Assembly (NCBI RefSeq): GCF_017742835.1
Contig: NZ_CP072392.1
Location: 1,658,385 to 1,722,384, forward strand
DNA from: Aquabacter sp. L1I39
Lineage (GTDB): Bacteria; Pseudomonadota; Alphaproteobacteria; Rhizobiales; Xanthobacteraceae
Reading direction: 5' to 3'
DNA: 64,000 bases
Part shown: piece after piece, positions 24,116-33,177 of the stretch
Layout: every line of letters begins with the position of its first letter
How positions within the stretch are numbered: position 1 is the first letter of the stretch
Notes under the pieces: model-generated
Database searches by the model: none
The model's input: only the letters and a program-made list of their open reading frames with translations
What the model was told of the DNA's origin: nothing
Made by a program: the position numbers and the translations under genes

Positions 24116-25225
24116 TCACACCTCCCGGCTCTCGAAGTCGATCCGTGGGTCCACCAGCATGTAGGTGAGATCGGACAGGAGCCCCACCAGGAGGCCGGCC
24201 AGCGAAAAGATATAGAGCGTGCCGAACACCACCGGATAGTCTCGGTTGAGCACGCTTTCGAACCCCAGAAGCCCCAGACCATCCAGCGAGAAGATGGTCT
24301 CGATCAGGAGCGAGCCGGTGAAGAAGGCGGAGATGAAAGCGGACGGGAAGCCGGCGATCACGATCAGCATGGCATTGCGGAACACATGCCCGTAAAGCAC
24401 CCGCCGCTCCGGCAGGCCCTTCATGCGGGCGGTGGTCACATATTGCTTGCGGATCTCTTCCAGGAACGAGTTCTTGGTCAACAATGTCATGGTGGCGAAG
24501 GCGCCGAGCACCATGGAGGTGAGCGGCAGCACCAAATGCCAGGCATAGTCGGCGATGCGCTCCGGCCAGGACATCTGCACCCAATTGTCCGAGGTCAGCC
24601 CCCGAAGCGGGAACCAGTCCAAGAACGACCCGCCGGCGAACAGGATGATGAGCAGGATGGCGAACAGGAAGGAGGGGATGGCATAGCCGACGATGATGAC
24701 TGCCGAGGTCCACACATCGAAGCGCGAGCCGTCCCGCATGGCCTTGGCGATGCCCAAGGGAATGGAGATGGCATAGGTCAGAAGCGTCATCCACAGGCCG
24801 AGCGAGATGGAGACCGGCAGCTTCTCCGCGATCAGATCGAGCACGCCGATGTCGCGGAAATAGGAGCGGCCGAAGTCGAAGCGCACATAGTTCCAGATCA
24901 TCTGGAGGAAGCGCTCATGGGCCGGCTTGTCAAAGCCGAACTGCTTTTCCAGCTCCGCGATGAATTTCGGGTCGAGCCCCTGGGCGCCGCGATATTTGGA
25001 CGAGGCATCCGCTCCGCCCGCGCCCGGCGCCCGCGCACCGCCCGAGAAGTCGCCGCCTTGGCCCGAGACGCGGGCGGTGGCGGAGACGTCATCGCCGGTG
25101 AGCTGGGCGATCACCCGCTCCACCGGCCCGCCGGGGGCGAACTGGATGACCACGAAGGACACCAGCATGATGCCGAGGATGGTCGGGATCATCAGGGCCA
25201 GGCGTCGGACGATATAGGCGAGCAT
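24116..25225 (-). CDS. yejB: Peptide ABC transporter permease YejB
   Basis: 369 aa. An N-terminal helix (LMIPTILGIMLVSFVVIQFAPGGP) precedes a 90-residue Gly/Ala-rich periplasmic insertion typical of YejB (LDPKFIAELEKQFGFDKP at its end) and then the permease core. The EAA motif is IRKQYVTTARMKGLPERRVLYGHVFRNA. It starts 55 bases after yejA, with yejE 3 bases downstream. Confidence 0.93.
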   Translation of the reverse strand: MLAYIVRRLALMIPTILGIMLVSFVVIQFAPGGPVERVIAQLTGDDVSATARVSGQGGDFSGGARAPGAGGADASSKYRGAQGLDPKFIAELEKQFGFDKPAHERFLQMIWNYVRFDFGRSYFRDIGVLDLIAEKLPVSISLGLWMTLLTYAISIPLGIAKAMRDGSRFDVWTSAVIIVGYAIPSFLFAILLIILFAGGSFLDWFPLRGLTSDNWVQMSWPERIADYAWHLVLPLTSMVLGAFATMTLLTKNSFLEEIRKQYVTTARMKGLPERRVLYGHVFRNAMLIVIAGFPSAFISAFFTGSLLIETIFSLDGLGLLGFESVLNRDYPVVFGTLYIFSLAGLLVGLLSDLTYMLVDPRIDFESREV

Positions 25226-25279
25226 CGTGTCTCCGCTTTCCGCGTCACCGTGCGGTCAGGCCGGCGCTGCGTCAACCGC

Positions 25280-27142
25280 TCAGGCGGGCTTGTGCCACCA
25301 GGTGTCGAGGACGCCGGTGTCGTATTTGGGCGGGACGGGCGGGCGACCGAACACATCCCAATAGGCCACCCAGTGGGACGGCTTGTACCATTGGGGCACC
25401 CAATAGCGGCCCGCGCGCAGCACCCGGTCGAGGGCGCGGCAGGCGGTCACCAGCTCGGGCCGGGTCTGGGCGGCGAGCGCCACGCTGATGAGCCCGTCCA
25501 CGGCACTGTCGGAGATGCCCGAGACATTGTTCGAGCCGCGCGTGCGCGCCGCCTCGCTGCCGAAATAGGCCCGCAATTCCTCGCCCGGATTGAGCGAGAC
25601 GGAATAGCGGCGCACCAGCATGTCGAAGTCGAAATCCTTCAGCCGCGCCTGATATTGCGCGGGATCGACGATCCGGAAGGTGGCCTCGATGCCCAGCACC
25701 TTCAGATTGCCGATATAGCGCGAGGTGTGCCGCTCGAAGGCACCGTCATCGTCCAGGAACTCGATGGTCAGCGGCTGGCCCTTGCCATCCACCAGCCGGC
25801 CCTGCTGCACCACATAGCCCGCCTCCTTCAGGAGCGCGGCGGCGCGGCGCAATTGCGCCCGGTCCTGTCCGGAGCCGTCGGTGACGGGCGGCACATAGGG
25901 CTCGCCGAACACTTCCTCTGGCAGGCGGTCGCGATAGGGCGCGAGCAGCTTTTCCTCCGCAGGCGAGGGCTTGCCCTGCGCCATCAGGTCGGAATTCTGG
26001 AAGAACGAGACCGTCCGCTCATACTGGCCGAACATCAGGTTCTTGTTGGTCCACTCGAAATCAAAGGCGAGCGCGATCGCCTCGCGCACTGTGCGGTCGT
26101 AGAATTTCGGCCGGCGGGTGTTGAAGAACCAGCCCTGCGCACCCGAAGGCGTGTTGTCGGGCAGCACGTCCCGCTTCACCCGCCCGTCTTTCACCGCCGG
26201 GAAGTCATACTGGGTCGCCCAAGCACGGGAGGTGAATTCCTGTCGATAGAGATAGGCGCGTGCCTTGAAGGCCTCGAATCCCACCTCCCGGTCGCGGAAA
26301 TATTCGTAGCGCACGGTATCGAAGTTGAAGCGGCCGCGATTGACCGGCAGGTCCGCCGCCCAATAGGTAGGCACCCGGTCATATTCCACGAACCGCCCCA
26401 CCTCGAAGCGGCCCACCTTGTAGGGGCCGGAGCCGAGCGGCGGGTCAAGCGTGGTCTCCTCAAACTTGCGCGCGCTGTAATAGGCTTTGGAGAAGATGGG
26501 CAGGCTGGCGGCATAAAGGGGCACGTCGCGGGGGCGCTGGGCTGAAAAGCGCAGCACCACCACGCCGGGTCCCTCTGCCTCGGCGCCGGAAAACTCCTGG
26601 AGCGCCTGTCGGATCAGGGGATGGCCCTGGCTCTTCAGCGTCTCCAGCGAGAACACCACATCCTCGGCGGTCAGCGGCGTACCGTTGTGGAAGCGCGCTT
26701 CGGGCCGGAGCGTGAAGCGATAGACGCGCCCGTCCTCGGTGATGGTGACGGAGGAGGCGACGAGACCATAGAGGCTGTCCGGCTCGTCCGTGGCCCGCAC
26801 CATCAGGGCGTCGAACACCAGCGCGAGGCCCTGTGCGCCGTCGCCCCGCAAGATGTAGCCGTTCAGCGAGTTGAAGGTCTGGAACGACTGGTTATAGGCC
26901 GCCGTGGGTCCGATGAGGGAGAAGGCGCCACCCTTGGGGGCGTTGGGGTCCACATAGGCGAAGTGGCTGAAGTCGGCCGGGTATTTCAGGTCGCCGAAGG
27001 CCGAGAGCCCGTGGCGCTCACCCGTTTCCGCCGCCCGGGCACTGCCATTGCCTCCCAGCACCGCCCCAAGGGGTGGCAGGAAGAGACCCGCGCCGGCGGC
27101 AGCGGAGAGCTTCAGGACGGAACGCCGGTCAAGGCCGCTCAT
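25280..27142 (-). CDS. yejA: Peptide-binding protein YejA, Tat-type signal
   Basis: 620 aa SBP_bac_5 (family 5) protein. It starts MSGLDRRSVLKLSAAAGAGLF, a twin-arginine-like signal ending in ARA. The core has FAYVDPNAPKGGAFSLIGP, the family motif LRPEARFHNGTPLTAEDVVFSLE and VREAIALAFDFEWTNKNLMFGQY, which match YejA. ATG 27142 overlaps the stop of the second yejA (27139). It delivers peptides to YejBEF. Confidence 0.9.
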   Translation of the reverse strand: MSGLDRRSVLKLSAAAGAGLFLPPLGAVLGGNGSARAAETGERHGLSAFGDLKYPADFSHFAYVDPNAPKGGAFSLIGPTAAYNQSFQTFNSLNGYILRGDGAQGLALVFDALMVRATDEPDSLYGLVASSVTITEDGRVYRFTLRPEARFHNGTPLTAEDVVFSLETLKSQGHPLIRQALQEFSGAEAEGPGVVVLRFSAQRPRDVPLYAASLPIFSKAYYSARKFEETTLDPPLGSGPYKVGRFEVGRFVEYDRVPTYWAADLPVNRGRFNFDTVRYEYFRDREVGFEAFKARAYLYRQEFTSRAWATQYDFPAVKDGRVKRDVLPDNTPSGAQGWFFNTRRPKFYDRTVREAIALAFDFEWTNKNLMFGQYERTVSFFQNSDLMAQGKPSPAEEKLLAPYRDRLPEEVFGEPYVPPVTDGSGQDRAQLRRAAALLKEAGYVVQQGRLVDGKGQPLTIEFLDDDGAFERHTSRYIGNLKVLGIEATFRIVDPAQYQARLKDFDFDMLVRRYSVSLNPGEELRAYFGSEAARTRGSNNVSGISDSAVDGLISVALAAQTRPELVTACRALDRVLRAGRYWVPQWYKPSHWVAYWDVFGRPPVPPKYDTGVLDTWWHKPA

Positions 27143-28989
27143 GGCTTGGCATTCCCCACCTTCGCCGCCTTGGCGGCATCCCACCACCAGATGGTGGGGA
27201 AGCCGAAGGAATAGCGCGGCAATTGGGGCGGATGGGAGAACCGGTCCCAGCGCGCGGTGCGGGTGAAATTGAGCGTCCAGGCGGGGATGACGAAGTCGTT
27301 CCACAGCAGCACCCGGTCCAGCGCATGGGCGGCGGCCACCAGTTCCTCGCGGTCGCTGGCATAGATGACCTTCTCGATCAGCGCGTCCACCGCCGGGTCG
27401 GCGATGCCGGCATAGTTGCGCGAGCCGTCGCGCTTGGCCGATTCGGAGCCCCAGAAGTCGCGCTGTTCATTGCCCGGCGAGAGCGACTGGCCCCAGGCGG
27501 CGACGATCATGTCGAAGTCGCGGGCGCGGACGCGGTTGATATATTGGGCATTGTCCACCACCCGCACGGACACGGCGATGCCGAGCCGCTCCAGAGCGGG
27601 CTTGTAGAACAGGGCGACGCGCTCGAAGCTCGGCCGGTCCACCAGGATTTCCAAGGTGAAGGGCTCGCCCTTGGCATCCACCAGCTGGCGCCCCTTCACC
27701 TGATAGCCCGCTTCCTTCATCAATTCGGCCGCCTTGCGCAGATTGGCGCGGCGGGCTTCCTCGGTGCCCGCGACGGGATTCGTGTAGGGCGTGGTGAAGA
27801 GGGCGGGCGGCACCTTGTCCTTCACGCCCTGGAGGATATCCAGCTCCTGGCCAGCGGGAATCCCGGTCGCGGCCAGCTCGGTGCCGGCGAAATAGCTGGA
27901 GACGCGGGTATATTGGTCGAAGAAGAGGGTGTGGTTCATGCCCTCGAAGTCGAGCGCGTAATTGAGCGCGCGGCGCACGCGGGCATCCTGGAACTTGGCC
28001 CGGCGGAGGTTGGGCACGAAGGCCTGCATGACGCCCGACGCCCGGTTCTCGAACATTTCCAGCACCACCTTGCCGTCGGTGCGGGCCGGGAAGTCATAGG
28101 CCGTGGCCCAGTTCTTGGCCGAGATTTCCACCCGGAAATCATACTGGTCGGCCTTGAACGCTTCCAGCTCCACCGTATCGTCGCGGTAATATTCGTAGCG
28201 GATCTCGTCGAAATTGTTGGTGCCCACATTCACCGGCAGCTGGGCACCCCAATAATCCTTCACCCGCTCATAGACGATGGTCCGGCCGGGCACGAAGGAC
28301 TTGATCTTGTAGGCGCCCGAGCCGAGCGGCGGCTCCAGGGTGCCCTGGGTGATGTCGCGGGGACGCCCGCTGCTGTCCGTGCCCGTCCACCAATGCTTGG
28401 GCAGGATGGTCATCTCGCCCACGATCTGCGGCAGCTCGCGATTGCCGCCCTGATCGAAGGTGAAGGTGACGTCGCGCTCCCCGGTCTTCTCCACCGACTT
28501 CACATGGCGATAATAGAAGGCTTGGCCGGGGCTGTTCTTGGTGATCACGTCGAAGGACCACACCACGTCGTCGGGCGTGATGGGCGTGCCGTCATGCCAG
28601 CGCGCCTCGGGGCGCAGGCGATAGGTGACGGAGGAGAAGTCGGAGGGATAGCGCAGTCCCTCGGCGATGAGGCCATAGGCGGTAGCCACCTCGTCGTAGG
28701 ACTGGGTGGTGAGCGTATCGTAGATCAGCCCGAGCCCAGCGGCGGCGGCCCCGCGCGGGATCACAGAATTGAAGCTGTCGAAGGTCCCGCTCTCGGAGAG
28801 CCGCAACGCGCCGCCCTTGGGGGCGTCGGGGTTCACATAGTCGAAATGCTTGAAATCCGGAGGATATTTCGGACCCCCCATGAGCGAGGTCGCGGCGCGG
28901 AACGGGGCGTTGGCCTCCTGCGCCGACGCCGGACCCGCGCAGGCGAGAAGCGCCACGGCGAGGGCGAGGCGGCGGACCATCAGCTTCAT
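27139..28989 (-). CDS. yejA: Second YejA-like peptide-binding protein, Sec signal
   Basis: 616 aa, a paralogue of the adjacent protein: FDYVNPDAPKGGALRLSESGTFDSFN, YRLRPEARWHDGTPITPDDVVWSFD and VRRALNYALDFEGMNHTLFFDQY align with the copy at 25280-27142. The leader MKLMVRRLALAVALLACAGPASAQE is a Sec signal without a Tat motif. ATG 28989 has GGAG 6-7 bases upstream. It is the first gene of the yej operon. Confidence 0.9.
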   Translation of the reverse strand: MKLMVRRLALAVALLACAGPASAQEANAPFRAATSLMGGPKYPPDFKHFDYVNPDAPKGGALRLSESGTFDSFNSVIPRGAAAAGLGLIYDTLTTQSYDEVATAYGLIAEGLRYPSDFSSVTYRLRPEARWHDGTPITPDDVVWSFDVITKNSPGQAFYYRHVKSVEKTGERDVTFTFDQGGNRELPQIVGEMTILPKHWWTGTDSSGRPRDITQGTLEPPLGSGAYKIKSFVPGRTIVYERVKDYWGAQLPVNVGTNNFDEIRYEYYRDDTVELEAFKADQYDFRVEISAKNWATAYDFPARTDGKVVLEMFENRASGVMQAFVPNLRRAKFQDARVRRALNYALDFEGMNHTLFFDQYTRVSSYFAGTELAATGIPAGQELDILQGVKDKVPPALFTTPYTNPVAGTEEARRANLRKAAELMKEAGYQVKGRQLVDAKGEPFTLEILVDRPSFERVALFYKPALERLGIAVSVRVVDNAQYINRVRARDFDMIVAAWGQSLSPGNEQRDFWGSESAKRDGSRNYAGIADPAVDALIEKVIYASDREELVAAAHALDRVLLWNDFVIPAWTLNFTRTARWDRFSHPPQLPRYSFGFPTIWWWDAAKAAKVGNAKP

Positions 28990-29189
28990 GGAGAACTCCG
29001 GATCTGCGATGCGGGGGGATGCCACAGGAATAGCCGATTATGACCCCCGGCGCGACGGCAGAAAGATGGCGGCCGGCCCCCTCCGCCCCCCGCTCAAGCG
29101 AGCGTGACCGGCAAACGTGCCCTGTGCCGCCTTCCCAGCGCCCCCCTGCCGCACGATGGGATGGCCGGCATCGCGAGCCGGCCCCAACG

Positions 29190-29215
29190 AAAAAGGCCGC
29201 CCCGAAGGACGGCCT
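29190..29215 (-). terminator. Rho-independent terminator of the cytochrome c gene
   Basis: Read on the minus strand, AGGCCGTCC and GGGCGGCCT pair (one G-U) around a TTCG tetraloop and are followed by TTTTCG. It lies 50 bases after the stop of the cytochrome gene and upstream of the second yejA copy, insulating the two units. Confidence 0.85.
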
Positions 29216-29264
29216 CTGACGGATCGAACCCCATCGAAGGGCAGGACGGCCCTTCAGGCTGCCC

Positions 29265-29909
29265 TCACTGCGGCTTGGCCTCGGAAGGCGCAGGCGCGGA
29301 GGGCGTTACCCCGCCCGGCGCAGCGCCGGCCGGCGCGGGCGCGGAAGGGGTCGCCTCCTTGGCCGGCTCGGCGGAGGCCGTCGGCAGGGGCTTGGGATCG
29401 TGGGACAAGGTGTTGAGATAAGCGATCAGGTCTGCCCGCTCGGTCTCCTTGCCGAGGCCGGCAAAGGCCATGGCGGTGCCCGGAATATAGGCCTTCGGAT
29501 TGGCCAGGAAGGCGTTCAGATCCTGGGGTGTCCAGTCGCCGCCCTTGTCCTTCATGGCCGTGGAATAGGCAAAGCCCGGAGCGCTCGCCTTCGGGCGGCC
29601 GACAATGCCGTAGAGGTCGGGACCCACCTTGGCGCCCGCGCCTTCCTGGAAATTGTGGCAGGCCACGCACTTCTTGGCAACGTTGGCTCCCTTCTCGGGA
29701 GAGGCGGTGGCGAACAGCTGCTCGATCGGCACTTCCGCGGGCTTGGTGGCCACGGCTTCCGACGGGCCCTCTGGCACGGCGATCTCATAGCCGGGCTTGG
29801 CAGGGGCCTCGGGTGTGAAGATGATCTGCGAGACGATACCGAGACCGAGCGTGAGCGTCAGAGTTCCCAGCACCGCGCCCGCGATTTTGTTCAATTCGAA
29901 ACTATCCAT
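29265..29909 (-). CDS. cycM: Membrane-anchored class I cytochrome c (CycM-like)
   Basis: 214 aa. An uncleaved N-terminal anchor (GAVLGTLTLTLGLGIVSQIIF) precedes a linker and one haem site, KKCVACHNF (CVACH), with the axial Met in IPGTAMAFAGL and closing helix ERADLIAYLNTL. This matches CycM/cytochrome c552, which passes electrons between the bc1 complex and aa3 oxidase in rhizobia. The last 45 residues are Ala/Pro-rich and probably unstructured. Its haem would be attached by the Ccm system (ccmCDG at 5457-6960). Confidence 0.9.
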   Translation of the reverse strand: MDSFELNKIAGAVLGTLTLTLGLGIVSQIIFTPEAPAKPGYEIAVPEGPSEAVATKPAEVPIEQLFATASPEKGANVAKKCVACHNFQEGAGAKVGPDLYGIVGRPKASAPGFAYSTAMKDKGGDWTPQDLNAFLANPKAYIPGTAMAFAGLGKETERADLIAYLNTLSHDPKPLPTASAEPAKEATPSAPAPAGAAPGGVTPSAPAPSEAKPQ

Positions 29910-30382
29910 CGGCGCTTCGCTCCTCGGAGCCCCAAGATTCTAGCCAGTTCCGCGCGCACAGTTAGGCGGCGCGCCCTTAAGGGTGCTGCCGTTCGGACAC
30001 TAATCATGTTGGTTCGCCCCGCGCAACCCGGTGGGGGCGCGCCCAAATGGCACGTTTGGCCTTGCCGTGCGCGCCTTTGAGGCGCCCCGTCACCGCCGAT
30101 CCCAACGGCTTTCGCGATGCCGGCGCGCCCTCGGCGCCACTCGCCCACGCTGACGCAGCGGCCGCCACGCGGCGACCCGTCGCATCCGCAGGCGCCAGGT
30201 GACGCCGGAAACCGGGCCGCCGGACCCGCCACCGCAATTGCCGATGGACAGGAGCCGCGCGGCGGTGAATATCCGCCCGCCGCGCCATCACGACGCGCGG
30301 CCGGTGCCGCCGGGGGGATTCGGCCCGATCGAGGAAAGAGATATCCGGCCCGCCCAGCGCCGGCCCAGACGAGGAGAATGCC
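29910..30382. other. 473-base spacer between cytochrome c and pheA genes
   Basis: No convincing gene is seen. Open frames here on either strand are GC-driven, low-complexity Arg/Pro/Ala sequences with no start signals. A small hairpin GCGCC-TTTGA-GGCGC lies at 30071-30085 without a T-tract. The divergent promoters of the two flanking genes must be inside, but I cannot place them. In many related genomes kdsB lies between cycM and pheA; no trace of it is visible here. Confidence 0.5.
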
Positions 30383-31234
30383 ATGAGCCGCCGCATCGTG
30401 TTCCAGGGAGAGCCGGGCGCGAACTCGCACATTGCGTGCCGCGACACCTATCCCGACCATGAGGCGGTGCCCTGCCCCACCTTCGAGGACGCGTTTGCGG
30501 CGGTGGAAGGCGGCACGGCGGACCTCGCCATGATCCCCATCGAGAATTCCGTGGCCGGCCGCGTGGCCGACATCCACCACCTCTTGCCCCGGGCGAGCCT
30601 CAACATCATCGGCGAGTACTTCCTGCCCCTCTCCCACCAACTCATGGCGGTGAAGGGGGCGAGCCTGGCCACGCTGAAGACGGCACAGAGCCACGTCATG
30701 GCGCTCGGCCAGTGCCGCAAGGCCCTGCGCACCTTGAGCCTTGCCCCGGTCATTGGCGCCGACACCGCCGGCTCTGCCCGCGAGATCGCCGAGGCCCAGG
30801 ACATCAGCCGCGCCGCCATCGCCTCGCGCCTCGCCGCCGAACTCTATGGCCTCGATATCCTGGCCGAGAATATCGAGGACGAAGCCCACAACACCACCCG
30901 CTTCGTTATCCTCTCCAAGGAGGGGGACTGGGCAAGCCCGGCCGAGGGGCCGGTGGTGACGTCGTTCGTCTTCCGCGTGCGCAACGTTCCCGCCGCGCTC
31001 TACAAGGCGCTGGGCGGCTTTGCCACCAATGGCGTGAACATGACCAAGCTGGAATCCTACCAGATGGACGGCCAGTTCACGGCCACCCAATTCTATGCCG
31101 ACGTGGACGGTCACCCGGACGACCAGGGCCTGAAGTTCGCGCTGGAAGAGCTGGCCTTCTTCTCCCGCGAACTGCGCATCCTGGGCGTCTATCCCGCCCA
31201 TTCCTACCGGCTGGGTCTGAACGGCCACGGCTGA
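30383..31234 (+). CDS. pheA: Prephenate dehydratase
   Basis: 283 aa monofunctional enzyme. It begins IVFQGEPGANSHIACRDTYP, has the catalytic region DLAMIPIENSVAGRVADIHHLL and ENIEDEAHNTTRFVIL (the TRF motif), then a C-terminal ACT domain with GVNMTKLESYQMDG (ESxP-like phenylalanine site). It converts prephenate to phenylpyruvate and is probably feedback-inhibited by Phe. GGAGAA lies just before ATG 30383. It is convergent with the NCS2 permease gene. Confidence 0.95.
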   Translation: MSRRIVFQGEPGANSHIACRDTYPDHEAVPCPTFEDAFAAVEGGTADLAMIPIENSVAGRVADIHHLLPRASLNIIGEYFLPLSHQLMAVKGASLATLKTAQSHVMALGQCRKALRTLSLAPVIGADTAGSAREIAEAQDISRAAIASRLAAELYGLDILAENIEDEAHNTTRFVILSKEGDWASPAEGPVVTSFVFRVRNVPAALYKALGGFATNGVNMTKLESYQMDGQFTATQFYADVDGHPDDQGLKFALEELAFFSRELRILGVYPAHSYRLGLNGHG

Positions 31235-31247
31235 GGGCGACGCGCCT

Positions 31248-33011
31248 TCAGTGGTCGAAGCGCAGGATGATGCGGGCCTTGCCGCCGACGCGGCCGAAGG
31301 TCACCTTGTCGCCGAGGCCCTTCAGGAGGTAGGCGGCAAAGCGCGCCACCTCCTGCGCGTCCCCCAGCAGCGCCTCCGGCGAGGGGCGCTCCTTGGGCAC
31401 TTCCAGCACCGCGCCGTCATAGATCACGAACACGTCCAGGTGGGTCTCGTCGAAGCGCGCGCGCAATTCGACCGGACCCTCGGCGATGCCGTTATCCACC
31501 ACCACCTCCAGCGCCTGGGCGGCAACCGGAATGGCGGCGGCGATTACGTCCCGCCGCGCCCCCCACATGTCGCCCTGCTGCTCCAGAAAGGTGCGCACGG
31601 TGAGGAAGGCATTGGCGCCCTCCTCGACCTGCAGCGCACTCTCCTTGGAAATGCCGATGCGCATGATGAGGTTGAGCAGCATGGCCGCGCAGATGGCCAC
31701 CGTCAGCGGGTTTGAGAACAGCGGCTGGATGGCCGGATGCAACTGCTCCTTCAGCGGCAGCAGTGCCACCGACATGCCCGCCAGGATGGACAGGCCCACC
31801 AGGAACACCCGGCGCTCGGAGAGACGGCGGGAGAGGATGAGGTCCATGCCCGCCACCAGCAGATAGGCGGACGTATAGAGCAGGATGCCGCCGATCACCG
31901 GCGAGGGAATGAGGGTGAGCGCCACGATGGCCTTGGGGAAGAAGGCCGTGGCGAAGATCACGACGCCCGCGCAAATGCCGATGATGCGGGCGGTGGCGCC
32001 GGTGGCAAACGCCAGGCCCACGGCGGAGGAGGACAGGCCGCACTGGAAGCCCGTGGTCAGGCCGTTCAGGATGTTGCCGAGGCCCACCGTGGAGATGGCC
32101 CGCCCGGCGGCGCCCATGTCGGCCCGCCGCCAGTCCGCATCGTTCATCTTCTCCAGCGAGACGGTGGTGGAGAGCACGTCCATGAAGCTCATCATCACCA
32201 CCAAAGCGAGCAGCGGGAACAGGCTCGGCGCCAGGGTCAGGCCCGGAAGCGCCAGCGCCGGCAGGTCCACGAACTCCACCTCGGCCAAGGTCTTCGCCAT
32301 GTCGGGCTGAAGCACGCCGAACGGAACGGCCAGCAACCAGCCCAGGGTCGCGCCCGTCACCACCGCGAACAGCTTGAAGCGGCGCGGGGCGAACACGGTG
32401 ATGCCCACGATCAGCGCCAGCGTGGCCATGGAGACGGTGAGCGCGCCCGGCCGGACAAGGGCGGCTCCCCCCTCCAGCCCCAGCGCCCGGCGAAGCGCCG
32501 GCCCCGCCAGCGACATGCCGAGCATGAGCACGGCGACGCCGCACACTTCCGGCGGGGCGAGGATGCGCATGGGCCGGGCAAGGCGCGCCATGAACACCTG
32601 GCAGACCCCCACCATGAGCGTGGTGGCCGCCATCAAGGGCGGCCCGCCCAGGGTCAGCGCCTGCACCGCCAGCGGCAAGCCGCTGGGCGAGGGAATGTGC
32701 ACGCCCAGATAACCGCTGCCGATGCGGGTGCGCGCGCTCTGGAGAATGGTGGCAAGGCCCATGGACATGGTGCATGCGGTCATCACCGCCTGCATCTCGT
32801 GGGCACCCAGATGCGCCTCGCTGGCGGCCACGAGGGGATAGATGAGGAAGGTGAGGGCCAGCATGGCATGCTGGACCGAGAGCGGGACCAGGGTGGAAAG
32901 CGGAACCTTGTCGTCGAGGCCATAGACCAGGGTGGACGGCCGACGGGTGGGTCGCGCCGAGCCGCGCGGCGGCGCCAGCCAGCGCCGAACTCCTCTTGCG
33001 ATCCGCCTCAC
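31248..33011 (-). CDS. NCS2-type (xanthine/uracil) permease with C-terminal histidine-kinase-like ATPase domain
   Basis: About 587 aa from GTG 33011. The start is uncertain; a GTG near 33131 is possible and no strong ribosome-binding site is seen. Residues about 30-450 are a 12-14 helix NCS2 transporter (LSVQHAMLALTFLIYPL, a QCGLSSSAVGLAFATGATARIIG segment, LIPSPVIGGILLY). After the last helix, about 120 residues look like a HATPase/anti-sigma-type fold: ALEVVVDNGIAEG (N-box-like E...DN), LDVFVIYDG and FGRVGGKARIILRFDH at the very end. The transporter probably moves purines or a related compound. The role of the tail is unknown. Confidence 0.75.
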   Translation of the reverse strand: MRRIARGVRRWLAPPRGSARPTRRPSTLVYGLDDKVPLSTLVPLSVQHAMLALTFLIYPLVAASEAHLGAHEMQAVMTACTMSMGLATILQSARTRIGSGYLGVHIPSPSGLPLAVQALTLGGPPLMAATTLMVGVCQVFMARLARPMRILAPPEVCGVAVLMLGMSLAGPALRRALGLEGGAALVRPGALTVSMATLALIVGITVFAPRRFKLFAVVTGATLGWLLAVPFGVLQPDMAKTLAEVEFVDLPALALPGLTLAPSLFPLLALVVMMSFMDVLSTTVSLEKMNDADWRRADMGAAGRAISTVGLGNILNGLTTGFQCGLSSSAVGLAFATGATARIIGICAGVVIFATAFFPKAIVALTLIPSPVIGGILLYTSAYLLVAGMDLILSRRLSERRVFLVGLSILAGMSVALLPLKEQLHPAIQPLFSNPLTVAICAAMLLNLIMRIGISKESALQVEEGANAFLTVRTFLEQQGDMWGARRDVIAAAIPVAAQALEVVVDNGIAEGPVELRARFDETHLDVFVIYDGAVLEVPKERPSPEALLGDAQEVARFAAYLLKGLGDKVTFGRVGGKARIILRFDH

Positions 33012-33177
33012 ATGGCCCAGATGGGCCGCTCCGGTCTGCTGCTCCACTGCCTCACCCGCTGCGGCGCGAATCGGGCCGCTGTTTTGCCGGCCCCATGGTG
33101 GACCGGCCGGACCGCGGAACTCAATCGTCACCGAAGCGATTCGTGACGCCCGAAGCAGGCGCGCGTCGCACCGGCGT

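Noticed and set aside
22775..26545. Very long plus-strand open frame across the yej operon
   Set aside because: It is antisense to yejB, yejE, yejA and the antitoxin, and its translation is low-complexity His/Gly/Arg/Gln sequence, a usual by-product of GC-rich codon bias.
30004..30447. Minus-strand gene between cycM and pheA
   Set aside because: It overlaps the start of pheA, and its composition is Arg/Pro/Ala-rich without domain similarity.
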